DNA from: Streptomyces sp. S4.7 | GTDB taxonomy: Bacteria; Actinomycetota; Actinomycetes; Streptomycetales; Streptomycetaceae | Reading direction: 5' to 3' | NCBI RefSeq assembly: GCF_010384365.1 | Contig: NZ_CP048397.1 | Location: forward strand, 2,790,001-2,854,000 | DNA: 64,000 bases | Shown: positions 8,851 to 18,312 of the stretch, piece after piece | Position numbering within the stretch: the first letter of the stretch is position 1 | Layout: each line of letters starts with the position of its first letter | Notes under the pieces: model-generated | Told to the model about the DNA's origin: nothing | The model's database searches: none | Seen by the model: only the letters and a program-made list of their open reading frames with translations | Translations under genes and position numbers: made by a program

Positions 8851-8942
8851 CGGTGACGTACTCCTGATCGGGCGGCCCCGGCAGCGCGGCAAGTCCCTTG
8901 CCCGCCACCGGGGTTCGCGCGTTCCGGATGCGTTCCGACGGA

Positions 8943-9110
8943 CCTAGGGCCTGTCGTTTGGATCAGGCCGGATCAGGGAGCGGGGTCCGGTGCGTGCGAC
9001 CGCAAGGCGGAGGAGGGAGGCATGGCGGAGCCATGCCGACCGACGACAACGCGGCGGGCGTGCGTGCCGGGGACCGCGAGCCCGGAATGATCCAAACGAC
9101 AGACCCTAGG
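8943..9110. mobile_element. Short inverted-repeat element (MITE-like) at the hutI 3' end
   Basis: The segment is bounded by 23-bp terminal inverted repeats beginning CCTAGGG[C/T]CTGTCG and ending TTTGGATCA on both sides; 22 of 23 positions match. It encodes nothing convincing. The right repeat contains the hutI stop codon (9106-9108), so insertion may have redefined the end of that gene. Similar CTGTCGTTTGGATC elements recur in Streptomyces chromosomes as far as I recall, consistent with a non-autonomous element. I see nothing else in the gap between the glucanase and hutI. Confidence 0.7.
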
Positions 9111-10326
9111 GCACGCGTTCGCCGGCCCGCCAGACCGCGTGGGTCAGCGGGACTCCCGGCCGGTAGGCGAGATGGACATGGCTCGGGGCGTCGAGCAGGA
9201 CGAGGTCGGCGCGGGCGCCGGGTGCGAGGCGTCCGACGTCGGTGCGGCGCAGCGCGGCGGCGCCGCCCGCCGTGGCCGACCAGATCGCCTCGTCGGGCGT
9301 CATCCCCATGTCGCGTACGGCGAGGGCGATGCAGAAGGCCATCGACGAGGTGAAGGACGAGCCGGGGTTGCAGTCGGTGGACAGCGCGACGGTGGCGCCC
9401 GCGTCGAGCAGGCGGCGGGCGTCCGGCCACTGGGCGCGGGTGGAGAACTCGGCGCCGGGCAGCAGCGTCGCCACCGTGCGCGAGTGGGCGAGCGCGTCGA
9501 CGTCCGCGTCGGTGAGGTGGGTGCAGTGGTCGGCGGACGCGGCGTCCAGCTCGACGGCGAGCTGGACGCCGGGGCCGTACGACAACTGGTTGGCGTGGAC
9601 GCGCGGAACCAGACCCTTCGCCGCGCCCGCGGTGAGGATCGCGCGCGCCTGGTCGCCGTCGAAGGCGCCCTTCTCGCAGAAGACGTCGACCCAACGGGCG
9701 TACGGGGTGCAGGCGTCGAGCATGTCACCGGTGACGAGGGCGACGTAGGCGGCGGGGTCGTCGGCGAGTTCGGGGGCGACGATGTGGGCGCCGAGGTAGG
9801 TGACCTCGTCCGTGTGCCGGGCCGCGACGCGCAGCGCGCGTGCCTCGTCGGCGACGGTGAGGCCGTAGCCGGACTTGGTCTCCTGGGTGGTGGTGCCCTG
9901 GCGGAGGCCCTCCGCCAGGTACTTCTCGACGTTGGCGCTCAGCTCGTCGTCGGTGGCGGCGCGGGTCGCGGCGACGGTGGTGCGGATGCCGCCGGCGGAG
10001 TAGGGGCGGCCCGACATGCGGGCGTTGAACTCCTGGGTGCGGTCGCCGGCGAAGACGAGGTGGGAGTGGGAGTCGACGAAGCCGGGGACGGCGGCCCGGC
10101 CGCCGGCGTCGACCGCGTTGTCAGTGGCGGGTGCTTTGCTTGATTCACCGACCCAGACGACGCGGTCGCCGCCGATGACGACGGTCGCGTCCTGGATCAG
10201 ACCGATGGGGGATCCGTCACCGAGGGAGGGGTCGTTGGTGACCAGAGCGGCGATGTTGGTGACGGCGGTGGTGGGTGTGCTCGCGGGCGTGTTCGCGGGT
10301 GTGGTGTGCGCGTTCGTGGACGTCAT
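9106..10326 (-). CDS. hutI: Imidazolonepropionase HutI
   Basis: This 406-residue cytoplasmic amidohydrolase converts 4-imidazolone-5-propionate to N-formimino-L-glutamate, the third step of histidine degradation. Metal-binding motifs are visible: HSH within [14 protein letters not shown], a later His in [10 protein letters not shown], His/Asp in SADHCTHL, and the terminal Asp in [10 protein letters not shown]. The first 25 or so residues are Thr/Ala/Pro-rich and look non-essential. ATG 10326 follows AAGGAG at longer than ideal spacing. It is the last gene of the hutU-M20-hutF-hutI operon, 17 bp after hutF. Its stop lies inside the adjacent inverted-repeat element. Confidence 0.95.
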   Translation of the reverse strand: MTSTNAHTTPANTPASTPTTAVTNIAALVTNDPSLGDGSPIGLIQDATVVIGGDRVVWVGESSKAPATDNAVDAGGRAAVPGFVDSHSHLVFAGDRTQEFNARMSGRPYSAGGIRTTVAATRAATDDELSANVEKYLAEGLRQGTTTQETKSGYGLTVADEARALRVAARHTDEVTYLGAHIVAPELADDPAAYVALVTGDMLDACTPYARWVDVFCEKGAFDGDQARAILTAGAAKGLVPRVHANQLSYGPGVQLAVELDAASADHCTHLTDADVDALAHSRTVATLLPGAEFSTRAQWPDARRLLDAGATVALSTDCNPGSSFTSSMAFCIALAVRDMGMTPDEAIWSATAGGAAALRRTDVGRLAPGARADLVLLDAPSHVHLAYRPGVPLTHAVWRAGERVP

Positions 10327-10343
10327 CGTGGGGATGCTCTCCT

Positions 10344-11711
10344 TCAGCCGCGTACGGCCGCGATCGACCGGGCGAGTGCTTCTGGCACGTCGGGGATCAG
10401 GGTGTGCGCACCGTCGCGTACGAGATGGCGGCCGGCCACGACCGTGTGGCGCACGTCGGCGGCTGTCGCGGCGAATACGGCGATCTCCGCGCCCAGTCGG
10501 GGTACTTGCCCCGCTGTTCTGACGGAGTCCAGGGCGACGGTGACGAGGTCGGCGAGCGCGCCGCGCTCGATCCGGCCCCCTTCGGGTCTGCCGAGGGCCG
10601 CGTGACCGTCGGCCGTGGCGGCGGTGACGAGCGCGGCGGCCGTCCAGTGGCCGCGTGTGCGGGAGCGCAGGCGTTCGTTGAGTTCCAGCGCGCGGGCCTC
10701 TTCGAGAATGTCGATCACGGCGTGGCTGTCGCTGCCCAGCGACAGCGGGGAGCCGGCGAGCTGGAGGCGCGCCGCGGGGCCGATGCCGTCGGCGAGGTCG
10801 CGTTCCGTGGTGGGGCACATGCAGGTGCCGGTGCGGGTGGAGCCCAGCAGGGTGATGTCCTCGTCGGTGAGGTGGGTGTTGTGGACACCGGTGGTGCGGG
10901 GGCCGAGGACGCCGTGGTCGGCGAGGAGACGGGCGGGGGTGCGGCCGTGGGTGGCGAGGCAGGCGTCGTTCTCGGCGGTCTGTTCGGAGAGATGGACATG
11001 GAGCGGGGCCTGCCGCGCCTCGGCCCATTCGGCGACGGTGGACAGCTGTTCGGCGGGCACGGCGCGTACGGAGTGGATGGCGGCGCCGATCCGGACGTGG
11101 CCGTCGTCCTTGGCGTACCGGGCCGCGAGGTCGGACACGCGTTCCGCCCAGGCGTGCGCGGTGCCGTCGGAGAAGCGGACCTGGTGCCGGTCCGGGGGCT
11201 TGCCGCCGCGGCGTTTGGAGATGCCGGAGGAGAGATAGGCGGTGTCGAGGAGGGTGATCCGGATCCCGGCGTCGGCGGCGGCGGCGATCAGCGCCTCGCC
11301 CATCGCGTTGGGATTGTCGTAGGGCGTTCCCCCAGGGGCGTGGTGCAGATAGTGGAACTCGCCGACGGCGGTGATACCGGCGAGCGCCATCTCGGCGTAC
11401 ACGGCGCGGGCGAGCGCGTGGTAGTTGTCCGGGGTGAGCCTGGCCGCGGCCCGGTACATCATCTCGCGCCAGGTCCAGAAGGTGCCGGAGCCGACCTGGA
11501 CCTTGCCTCGCAGCGCGCGGTGGAAGGCGTGCGAGTGCGTGTTGGCCAGGCCGGGGAGTGTGATCCCGCGCAGGGCCGTGGCGCCGGGCGGCGGGGTGTC
11601 GTCCCCGGTGCGGACGTCGGTGATCCGGCCGTCGGCGACGGTCACGGTCACGCCTGGTTCGACGTGCGTGCCGAGCCAGGCGTGCTCCAGCCAGTACGTG
11701 GTCACGTGCAC
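10344..11711 (-). CDS. hutF: Formimidoylglutamate deiminase HutF
   Basis: This 455-residue amidohydrolase deaminates N-formimino-L-glutamate to N-formyl-L-glutamate plus ammonia. HutF-type features are the [16 protein letters not shown] metal site near residues 54-69, the long [10 protein letters not shown] segment, a catalytic HLSEQ region, and [16 protein letters not shown] near the C-terminus. GTG 11711 has AAGGG at good spacing; a GTG at 11705 would give a 4-bp overlap with the upstream gene. Presence of HutF implies the five-step hut pathway that ends with deformylation. Confidence 0.93.
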   Translation of the reverse strand: MHVTTYWLEHAWLGTHVEPGVTVTVADGRITDVRTGDDTPPPGATALRGITLPGLANTHSHAFHRALRGKVQVGSGTFWTWREMMYRAAARLTPDNYHALARAVYAEMALAGITAVGEFHYLHHAPGGTPYDNPNAMGEALIAAAADAGIRITLLDTAYLSSGISKRRGGKPPDRHQVRFSDGTAHAWAERVSDLAARYAKDDGHVRIGAAIHSVRAVPAEQLSTVAEWAEARQAPLHVHLSEQTAENDACLATHGRTPARLLADHGVLGPRTTGVHNTHLTDEDITLLGSTRTGTCMCPTTERDLADGIGPAARLQLAGSPLSLGSDSHAVIDILEEARALELNERLRSRTRGHWTAAALVTAATADGHAALGRPEGGRIERGALADLVTVALDSVRTAGQVPRLGAEIAVFAATAADVRHTVVAGRHLVRDGAHTLIPDVPEALARSIAAVRG

Positions 11712-12955
11712 GCCAGCCCTTCCAGTACGTCGGCGAGTGCGAGGACCCCGGCCACGCAGTCGTCCTCGGCCGCGAATTCGGCCGGGGAGTGCGAGACGCC
11801 GGTGGGGTTGCGTACGAACAGCATGGCGGTCGGAATGGATCCGGACAAAATACCCGCGTCGTGACCGGCGCCCGTGCCGAGCACGGGGAGCCGGCCGCCG
11901 AGGATCCTGCCGAGCTCGTCGCGCAGGGCGTGCGCGAATTCGACAACGGGCGTGAAGGATTCCCGTACGACCCGCAGCTCGATGCCCGCGGCCTCGGCGT
12001 GCTCGTGGGCCGCCGCCTCGATCGCGGTGACGACGGTGTCCAGGGTGGCCTGGTCGGCGGCTCGGGAGTCGAGCCAGCCGCGCACGAGGGAGGGGATGGC
12101 GTTGACGCCGTTGGGCTCGACGGCGATCTTGCCGAAGGTGGCGAGCGCACCGGCGAGTTCCGCCTCGCGGCGGGCGGCGAGGACGGTCTGCGCGTAGCTG
12201 AGCATCGGGTCCCGGCGGTCGGCGAGGCGGGTGGTGCCGGCGTGGTTGGCCTCGCCGTGGAAGTCGAAGCGCCAGCGGCCGTGCGGCCAGATGGAGGAGG
12301 CGATACCGACGGGATCACCGGTCAGGTCGAGCGCGCGCCCCTGCTCGACGTGCAGTTCGACGAACGCGCCGATCCGGGCGAGGCGTTCGGGGTCGGGCCC
12401 GATGGCGTCCGGGTCGTACCCGGCCGCCTCCATGGCGCGCGGCAGCGGGACACCGTCGCCGTCGCACAGGGCGTGCGCCTGCGCGACACCGAGTTGTCCT
12501 GCGGTGAGCCGGGAGCCGACACAGGCGAGCCCGAACCGGGCGCCCTCCTCGTCACCGAAGTTGGTGACGGCGACCGGCCGGGTGAACTCCGCTCCCCTGC
12601 GGCGGAGTTCGTCGAGCGCGGCGAGGGAGGAGACCACGCCGAGCGGCCCGTCGAAGGCACCGCCGTCGGGCACGGAGTCCAGGTGCGACCCGATGACGAC
12701 GGCGTCCCCGCCGTGGGGGTCACCGAGCCACCCCCACTGGTTGCCGTTGCGGTCGGTCTCGTACACCAGCCCCCGCGCCTCGGCCTGCCCCCGGAACCAC
12801 TCCCGGCAGTCCCGGTCGGCGCCGCTCCAGGCGTACCGCCGGTACCCCCGGCTGCCGGCGTCCCGCCCGATGGGCGCGAGCTCCCGCCACATCTCCTGGA
12901 AGGAGAGCTGGCGGTCCGGGTCCGGGTTCCGGTCCGGGGTCGGGGGGTGGGTCAT
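11702..12955 (-). CDS. M20 amidohydrolase (annotated allantoate amidohydrolase), candidate N-formylglutamate deformylase
   Basis: This protein of 417 residues belongs to the M20 / hydantoinase-carbamoylase family. Metal ligands are visible as [14 protein letters not shown] (His, Asp), GDEEGARF (Glu-Glu), ELHVEQG (His) and GVSHSPAEF (His). The central dimerisation domain carries the [11 protein letters not shown] motif. Close relatives are called allantoate amidohydrolase or N-carbamoyl-amino-acid hydrolase. Here it lies between hutU and hutF, overlapping each by 4-10 bp, and no HutG is present. That position suggests it may remove the formyl group from N-formylglutamate; this is an inference. 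Confidence 0.88.
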   Translation of the reverse strand: MTHPPTPDRNPDPDRQLSFQEMWRELAPIGRDAGSRGYRRYAWSGADRDCREWFRGQAEARGLVYETDRNGNQWGWLGDPHGGDAVVIGSHLDSVPDGGAFDGPLGVVSSLAALDELRRRGAEFTRPVAVTNFGDEEGARFGLACVGSRLTAGQLGVAQAHALCDGDGVPLPRAMEAAGYDPDAIGPDPERLARIGAFVELHVEQGRALDLTGDPVGIASSIWPHGRWRFDFHGEANHAGTTRLADRRDPMLSYAQTVLAARREAELAGALATFGKIAVEPNGVNAIPSLVRGWLDSRAADQATLDTVVTAIEAAAHEHAEAAGIELRVVRESFTPVVEFAHALRDELGRILGGRLPVLGTGAGHDAGILSGSIPTAMLFVRNPTGVSHSPAEFAAEDDCVAGVLALADVLEGLACT

Positions 12956-14625
12956 TCGCCCTCCCGCATCGGGACGCGGACGCCGCGATCGGTGGCGGCC
13001 GACTCCGCGAGGTCGTAGCCGGCGTCGACGTGGCGGATGACGCCCATGGCCGGGTCGTTCGTCAGGACGCGGCGGATCTTGTCGCCGGCCAGTTCCGTTC
13101 CGTCCGCGACCGTCACCTGGCCGGCGTGGATCGAGCGGCCCATGCCGACGCCGCCGCCGTGGTGGATGGAGACCCAGGAGGCTCCGGAGGCGACGTTCAC
13201 CATGGCGTTCAGCAGCGGCCAGTCGGCGATCGCGTCCGAGCCGTCGAGCATCGCCTCGGTCTCGCGGTACGGGGACGCCACCGACCCGGCGTCCAGGTGG
13301 TCGCGGCCGATGACGACCGGCGCGGCGAGTTCGCCGCTCGCGACCATGTCGTTGAAGCGCTCACCCGCCCTGTCGCGCTCGCCGAGGCCGAGCCAGCAGA
13401 TACGCGCGGGCAGGCCCTGGAAGTGGACGCGTTCGCCGGCCATCTTGATCCAGCGGTGCAGGGACGCGTTCTGGAGGGAGTCGCCCTCGGGAAAGAGCTC
13501 CAGGATCGCCTTGTCGGTCTTGTGGATGTCCGACGCCTCGCCGGAGAGCGCCGCCCAGCGGAACGGCCCCCGGCCTTCGCAGAACAGCGGCCTGATGTAG
13601 GCGGGTACGAATCCGGGAAAGGCGAACGCCCGGTCGTATCCCGCCAGTTGGGCCTCGCCCCGGATGGAGTTGCCGTAGTCGAAGACCTCGGCGCCCGCGT
13701 CCATGAAGCCCACCATCGCCTCCACGTGCCGCGCCATGGACTCGCGGGCCCGCAGCGTGAAGTCGGCCGGCTTCTCGGCGGCGTACGACGCCATGTCGTC
13801 GAAGTCGACGCCGAGCGGCAGATAGGCCAGCGGGTCGTGCGCCGACGTCTGGTCGGTGACGATGTCGACCGGCGCGCCTTCCGCCAGCATCCGGGGCAGG
13901 AGTTCCGCCGCGTTGCCGAGCAGCCCGATGGAGAGCGGCCGGCGCGCGTCACGGGCCTCGGTGGCGAGCTGGAGCGCGTGCTCCAGGGAGTCGGCGCGCA
14001 CATCGAGGAAGCGGTGCTCGATACGGCGGTCGATGGCGCGCGGATCGCAGTCGATACAGATCGCGACACCGTCGTTCATGGTGACGGCCAGCGGCTGCGC
14101 GCCGCCCATCCCGCCGAGCCCGGCGGTGAGCGTGATCGTCCCGGCGAGCGTGCCGCCAAAACTCCTCGCGGCGACGGCGGCGAACGTCTCGTACGTGCCC
14201 TGGAGGATGCCCTGCGTGCCGATGTAGATCCAGGAACCGGCGGTCATCTGGCCGTACATGGTGAGGCCGAGCTGTTCCAGCCGACGGAACTCCTCCCAGT
14301 TGGCCCAGTCGCCGACAAGGTTGGAGTTGGCGATCAGCACGCGCGGCGCCCACTCGTGGGTCTGCATCACACCCACCGGGCGGCCGGACTGGACGAGCAT
14401 CGTCTCGTCCTGCTTCAGCGTCCGCAGCGTGCGCGTCATCGCGTCGAACGAGCGCCAGTCCCGCGCGGCCTTTCCCGTGCCGCCGTAGACCACCAGCTGG
14501 TCGGGGTGTTCGGCGACCTCGGGGTCGAGGTTGTTCTGGAGCATGCGGAGGGCGGCCTCCTGGTGCCATCCCAGGGCGCTCAGTTCCGTACCGCGCGGTG
14601 CCCGTACGGGTCGGGGTCCTGACAT
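12952..14625 (-). CDS. hutU: Urocanate hydratase HutU
   Basis: This 557-residue cytoplasmic enzyme converts urocanate to imidazolonepropionate using bound NAD+ as electrophile, the second step of histidine degradation. Signature segments include [14 protein letters not shown] near residue 45, [18 protein letters not shown], the NAD-binding [20 protein letters not shown], and the catalytic-loop region [10 protein letters not shown]. Length is normal for the family. GGAGG lies shortly before the ATG. It is the first gene of the leftward hut operon, and its promoter region contains the large nested palindrome shared with the divergent decarboxylase gene. Confidence 0.97.
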   Translation of the reverse strand: MSGPRPVRAPRGTELSALGWHQEAALRMLQNNLDPEVAEHPDQLVVYGGTGKAARDWRSFDAMTRTLRTLKQDETMLVQSGRPVGVMQTHEWAPRVLIANSNLVGDWANWEEFRRLEQLGLTMYGQMTAGSWIYIGTQGILQGTYETFAAVAARSFGGTLAGTITLTAGLGGMGGAQPLAVTMNDGVAICIDCDPRAIDRRIEHRFLDVRADSLEHALQLATEARDARRPLSIGLLGNAAELLPRMLAEGAPVDIVTDQTSAHDPLAYLPLGVDFDDMASYAAEKPADFTLRARESMARHVEAMVGFMDAGAEVFDYGNSIRGEAQLAGYDRAFAFPGFVPAYIRPLFCEGRGPFRWAALSGEASDIHKTDKAILELFPEGDSLQNASLHRWIKMAGERVHFQGLPARICWLGLGERDRAGERFNDMVASGELAAPVVIGRDHLDAGSVASPYRETEAMLDGSDAIADWPLLNAMVNVASGASWVSIHHGGGVGMGRSIHAGQVTVADGTELAGDKIRRVLTNDPAMGVIRHVDAGYDLAESAATDRGVRVPMREGE

Positions 14626-14647
14626 GGCGGTGCCTCCTCCGTCGCTG

Positions 14648-14709
14648 CTCCACTGTTGGTCAAACTATTCACATCCTCGCCGGGTGAATAGATGTAGTCA
14701 ACAGTGGAG
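14648..14709. promoter_or_regulatory. Nested palindrome in the divergent hutU promoter
   Basis: Outer arms CTCCACTGTTG (14648-14658) and CAACAGTGGAG (14699-14709) are perfect 11-bp inverted repeats. Inside them, CTATTCAC (14665-14672) and GTGAATAG (14684-14691) form a second perfect 8-bp pair. The 62-bp structure sits between the hutU and decarboxylase start codons, so a bound regulator could control both directions. CAAACTATTCA (14661-14671) recurs exactly upstream of the histidase-like gene at 23.3 kb. The divergent and paired design is typical of a substrate-responsive repressor operator. Confidence 0.75.
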
Positions 14710-14740
14710 TAACCGGCGGCCGGATGATTGGCTGACACGC

Positions 14741-16183
14741 ATGGTCGAGGACATCCGCAAGGACGAGGAAGCCGGCAACGACTACGAGGGGCAGGGGCGC
14801 GCGGACGCCGCAGGCAGGCGCGGGTCCCTGCCCGCGGACGCCGCCGGCAGGCGCGATCTCGCCGTACGGGCCGCCGTCGAACAGGGGCTCCTCACCGAGG
14901 CCGCTCCCGTCGTCGCGCTCCTCGACGTGGCGGGCATCCGCGCATCCGCCGCCGCGCTGCACGCCGCGTTCGCGGCCGTCGCCGCCCCCGGCACCCGCGT
15001 GCTGCACGCGTTCGCCGTGAAGGCGGCGCCGCTCGTGCCCGTCCTGCGCCTGCTGCACGCCGAGGGCATCGGCGCCGAGGTCGCGAGCCCCGGCGAGCTG
15101 GGGCTGGCGCGCGCCGCCGGGATACGCCCCGACCACACCGTCCTCGACTCGCCCGCCAAGACGCCCGCCGAACTGCGCGAAGCACTGGCGCTCGGTATCG
15201 CCGTCAACGCCGACAACCCACAGGAACTCACCCGTCTCGACGCGCTCCTCGCGCTCCTGCCCTCGGCGCCCACCGGCTCCCCGATCGGTCTGCGGGTCAA
15301 CCCGCAGACCGGCAGCGGCTCCATCGGCGCCCTGTCCACGGCGACCGCCACGTCGAAGTTCGGCGTCGCGCTGCGCGACGAGGGTGCCCGCGCATGGGTC
15401 GTACAGGCGTTCCTGGACCGGCCCTGGCTGACCCGGCTGCACGCCCACTCCGGCTCCCAGGGCGTCCCGCTCGCCCTGATGGCCGAGGGCGTGCGGACCG
15501 TTCACGACCTGGCCGAGGAGATCAACACGGCGGCCGGCCGGCAACAGGTCGACACCATCGACATCGGCGGCGGCCTCCCGGTCAACTTCTCCTCCGACGA
15601 GGAGACCCCCACCCACGCCGAGTACGCCCGGCTGCTGAGGTCCACCGTCCCCGGCCTGTTCGACGGCCGCTACGGGCTCGTCACCGAGTTCGGCCGCTCC
15701 CTGCTCGCCAAGCACGGCACGGTGCTGGCCCGCGTCGAGTACGCGAAGTCCGCCGGCGGCCGTCCCATCGCCGTCACCCACGCGGGCGTGCAGGTCGCCA
15801 CCCGTACCGTCTACAACCCGGAGTCCTGGCCGCTGCGGATCGCCGCGTACGACGCCGGGGGCCGGCCCAAGGACGGCCCGGACGTCGCCCAGGACATCGC
15901 GGGCCCGGCGTGCTTCGCGGGTGACGTCCTGGCCACCGACCGGCCGCTGCCGCTGCTGGAACAGGGCGATCTCGTCGCGGCCCTGGACACCGGCGCGTAC
16001 TACTTCGCCAACCACTACGCGTACAACAGCCTTGCCCGGCCCGGCATCCACGGCTTCACGACGCCGGGGACGGACCCGACGGCGCACGGCGTGCGGTTCG
16101 CCACCGTACGGGCGCCGCAGACCGTTGCGGAGATCGTCGCCGAGTCGGGCGGCGGGCACCCGGACGCCCTCGTCCGGGACTGA
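14741..16183 (+). CDS. Fold-type III PLP-dependent decarboxylase family
   Basis: This 480-residue member of the Orn/Lys/DAP decarboxylase-alanine racemase superfamily has its PLP lysine in HAFAVKAAP (near residue 92). It also has the HAHSGSQG region, the phosphate-binding DIGGGLPV, and the C-terminal GPACFAGD and DTGAYYFANHYAYNS motifs seen in LysA-like enzymes. About 40 acidic, Gly-rich residues precede the barrel. The substrate is unknown. Because it is divergent from hutU across a shared palindrome and followed by a permease, an amino acid such as histidine or a derivative is a reasonable guess. ATG 14741 has no strong ribosome site; no better in-frame start is visible. Confidence 0.82.
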   Translation: MVEDIRKDEEAGNDYEGQGRADAAGRRGSLPADAAGRRDLAVRAAVEQGLLTEAAPVVALLDVAGIRASAAALHAAFAAVAAPGTRVLHAFAVKAAPLVPVLRLLHAEGIGAEVASPGELGLARAAGIRPDHTVLDSPAKTPAELREALALGIAVNADNPQELTRLDALLALLPSAPTGSPIGLRVNPQTGSGSIGALSTATATSKFGVALRDEGARAWVVQAFLDRPWLTRLHAHSGSQGVPLALMAEGVRTVHDLAEEINTAAGRQQVDTIDIGGGLPVNFSSDEETPTHAEYARLLRSTVPGLFDGRYGLVTEFGRSLLAKHGTVLARVEYAKSAGGRPIAVTHAGVQVATRTVYNPESWPLRIAAYDAGGRPKDGPDVAQDIAGPACFAGDVLATDRPLPLLEQGDLVAALDTGAYYFANHYAYNSLARPGIHGFTTPGTDPTAHGVRFATVRAPQTVAEIVAESGGGHPDALVRD

Positions 16184-16291
16184 CCACCGCCCCCGGACGA
16201 AGCGGAAGAGGGGCGGAGCGGGACCGGAGAGGAATCAGCCCGGCCGCACAGGGCAGAACACTTCCCACCATCGATCGGGGGAGGTCATTCC

Positions 16292-17692
16292 ATGCCCGCA
16301 TCTCAGACACCGACGGCGTCGGACACACCGGGACCGGCCGGGGACGCACCCGAACTCAAACGCGCCCTCGGCCCCAAACTGCTGATCCTCTTCGTCATCG
16401 GCGACATCCTGGGCACCGGCATCTACGCCACCACCGGCCAGGTCGCCGGCCGGGTCGGCGGCGCGCTCTGGCTGCCGTTCGCGATCGGCTTCGTCGTCGC
16501 GGTCCTGACGGCCGCCTCTTACGTGGAACTCGTCGGCAAGTACCCGAAGGCGGCCGGCGCCGCGCTCTACACGCAGAAGGCGTTCAAGGTCCCGTTCCTG
16601 ACCTTCATCGTCGCCTTCATGGTGATGTGCTCGGGCCTGTCGTCGGCGAGCGCCGCGGCCCGCGCGTTCAGCGGCGACTATCTGGCCGAGTTCACCGACG
16701 CGGTGCCGCCCACCCTGATCGCGATCCTGTTCATCCTCGCGCTCGCCGCGCTGAATCTGCGCGGCGTCTCGGAGTCCGTGAAGACCAACGTGGTCCTGAC
16801 ACTGGTCGAGCTGAGCGGTCTGGCGATCATCCTCGGCATCGGCGCGTACGCCGTCATGTCGGGTGACGGCGAGCCGGCGCGGCTGACCGACTTCGAGGCG
16901 AGCGGCACCGGCTTCTCGCTGATGACCGGGGTGCTCGGTGCGACAGCCCTCGCCTTCTTCGCCTTCGTCGGCTTCGAGGACTCGGTCAACATGGCCGAGG
17001 AGACCAAGGATCCGAGCCGTACGTTCCCGCGCGCCATCTTCATCGGCGTCACGGTCACCGGCACCATCTACGTCCTGGTCGCCCTCGTCTCCTCACTCCT
17101 GGTGGACCACAAGACCCTGGAGGGCTCCAGCGGACCGCTGCTGGAGGTCGTGAAGGCCGGCGGCGTCGACTTCCCGCCGAAACTCTTCGCGCTGATCGCG
17201 CTGTTCGCCGTCACCAACTCCGCGCTGATCAACATCATGATGGCCTCGCGGCTCTGCTACGGGATGGCCAACGAACGCATCCTGCCCAAGGCCATGGGCC
17301 GGGTCCTCCCCGCGCGCCGTACGCCCGTCGTGGGCATCGTCTTCGTCTCCGTCCTGGCCATCGGGCTGGTGTCGACCGGCGAGATCCAGGGACTCGGCGA
17401 CACGACCTCGTTCCTGCTGCTGTGCGTGTTCTTCGTGGTCAACGTCGCCGCGCTCGTGCTGCGCCGCGACCCGGTCGCGCACAAGCACTTCCGCGCGCCG
17501 ACGATCGTGCCCGTGCTGGGCGCGGTCACCGCGCTGATCCTGGCCAGCCCGCTCGCCGACCGCGCGGCCGACGTCTACGTCCGGGCCGGTGTGCTGCTCG
17601 CGATCGGTATCGCGCTGTGGGCGGTCAACAAGCTGGTGCTCAAGGCACGTTCGGAGGAGCACGCGAAGACCGGCGGCGAGTTGGAGAAGTAG
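16292..17692 (+). CDS. APC-family amino acid permease
   Basis: This 466-residue integral membrane transporter of the amino acid-polyamine-organocation superfamily has about 12 hydrophobic segments. It starts with the typical helix 1 motif around IGDILGTGIYATTG (residues 36-49) and includes the FFAFVGFEDSVNMAEETKDP signature after helix 6. The ATG is well supported by GGGGGAGG 7 bp upstream. It lies 108 bp after the decarboxylase gene on the same strand and may be expressed with it. Uptake of histidine or the decarboxylase substrate is inferred from context only. Confidence 0.9.
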   Translation: MPASQTPTASDTPGPAGDAPELKRALGPKLLILFVIGDILGTGIYATTGQVAGRVGGALWLPFAIGFVVAVLTAASYVELVGKYPKAAGAALYTQKAFKVPFLTFIVAFMVMCSGLSSASAAARAFSGDYLAEFTDAVPPTLIAILFILALAALNLRGVSESVKTNVVLTLVELSGLAIILGIGAYAVMSGDGEPARLTDFEASGTGFSLMTGVLGATALAFFAFVGFEDSVNMAEETKDPSRTFPRAIFIGVTVTGTIYVLVALVSSLLVDHKTLEGSSGPLLEVVKAGGVDFPPKLFALIALFAVTNSALINIMMASRLCYGMANERILPKAMGRVLPARRTPVVGIVFVSVLAIGLVSTGEIQGLGDTTSFLLLCVFFVVNVAALVLRRDPVAHKHFRAPTIVPVLGAVTALILASPLADRAADVYVRAGVLLAIGIALWAVNKLVLKARSEEHAKTGGELEK

Positions 17693-17874
17693 GGCGCGCG
17701 CAGCACACCGCACGGGGCGCCGGCACGGGCGCTCCGTGCGCCGACCCTATCCGCGCGGGGCATGTTCCAACGGAAAATGCCAGAAATCCCTTCCGGAGTA
17801 GGGACGTTGCGTAATCTCGCCGTCACTGCCGCACGACGGTGCCTTACGCACGACCGGCTGGGAGGGGAGTCCGC

Positions 17875-18312
17875 GTGCCCGGAATCGACGCATGCCTGCA
17901 CGAGATCATGGCCCTGCCCGGCGCCCGCGGAGCGGCGATCGTCGACTGGACCAGCGGCCTGGCGCTCGGTACGGCGGGCGAGTCGCCGGGCGGTGACCAC
18001 GAGACGACCGCGACCGAGACCGCCGAACTGGCGCGGGCCGCCGCGGAGTACCCGGCGTTCGCCCCGGCCGCCGAGCCGGTCGCGGGGCCGGCCGGCGCGG
18101 ACGCGACACGGGAGGCCGCGGGCGACGGCAAGGGCCCGCCGGTCGAGGACCTGATCGTCACCAGCCGTACCGGCTACCACGTCCTGCGGTTCGTCGAGAC
18201 GACCTTCGACAGCAGCGTCTTCCTCCATCTGTGGCTCGACCGGGACACCGGGAATCTCGCGCTCGCCCGGCTCCGGCTCCAACAGCTCGCCGAACGGCTG
18301 GTACTGGCATGA
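17875..18312 (+). CDS. Roadblock/LC7-like protein
   Basis: This 145-residue protein has a roadblock-type beginning (CLHEIMALPGARGAAIVDWTSGLALG) and a C-terminal strand-helix block (LIVTSRTGYHVLRFV, then FLHLWLDRDTGNLALARLRLQQL). A Glu/Ala/Pro-rich insertion of about 45 residues (about 38-82) interrupts the fold. GTG 17875 follows an excellent GGGAGGGGAG. It is the first gene of a four-gene set (three roadblock proteins and a DUF4388-like protein) that lacks the GTPase and kinase of a conservon. Its C-terminal half closely resembles the third roadblock protein of the same operon. Confidence 0.8.
   Translation: MPGIDACLHEIMALPGARGAAIVDWTSGLALGTAGESPGGDHETTATETAELARAAAEYPAFAPAAEPVAGPAGADATREAAGDGKGPPVEDLIVTSRTGYHVLRFVETTFDSSVFLHLWLDRDTGNLALARLRLQQLAERLVLA

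Noticed and set aside
10344..12318. Extension of the hutI frame through hutF and the M20 gene
   Set aside because: The out-of-frame part is Arg/Pro-rich, while two well-motif-supported genes occupy other frames.
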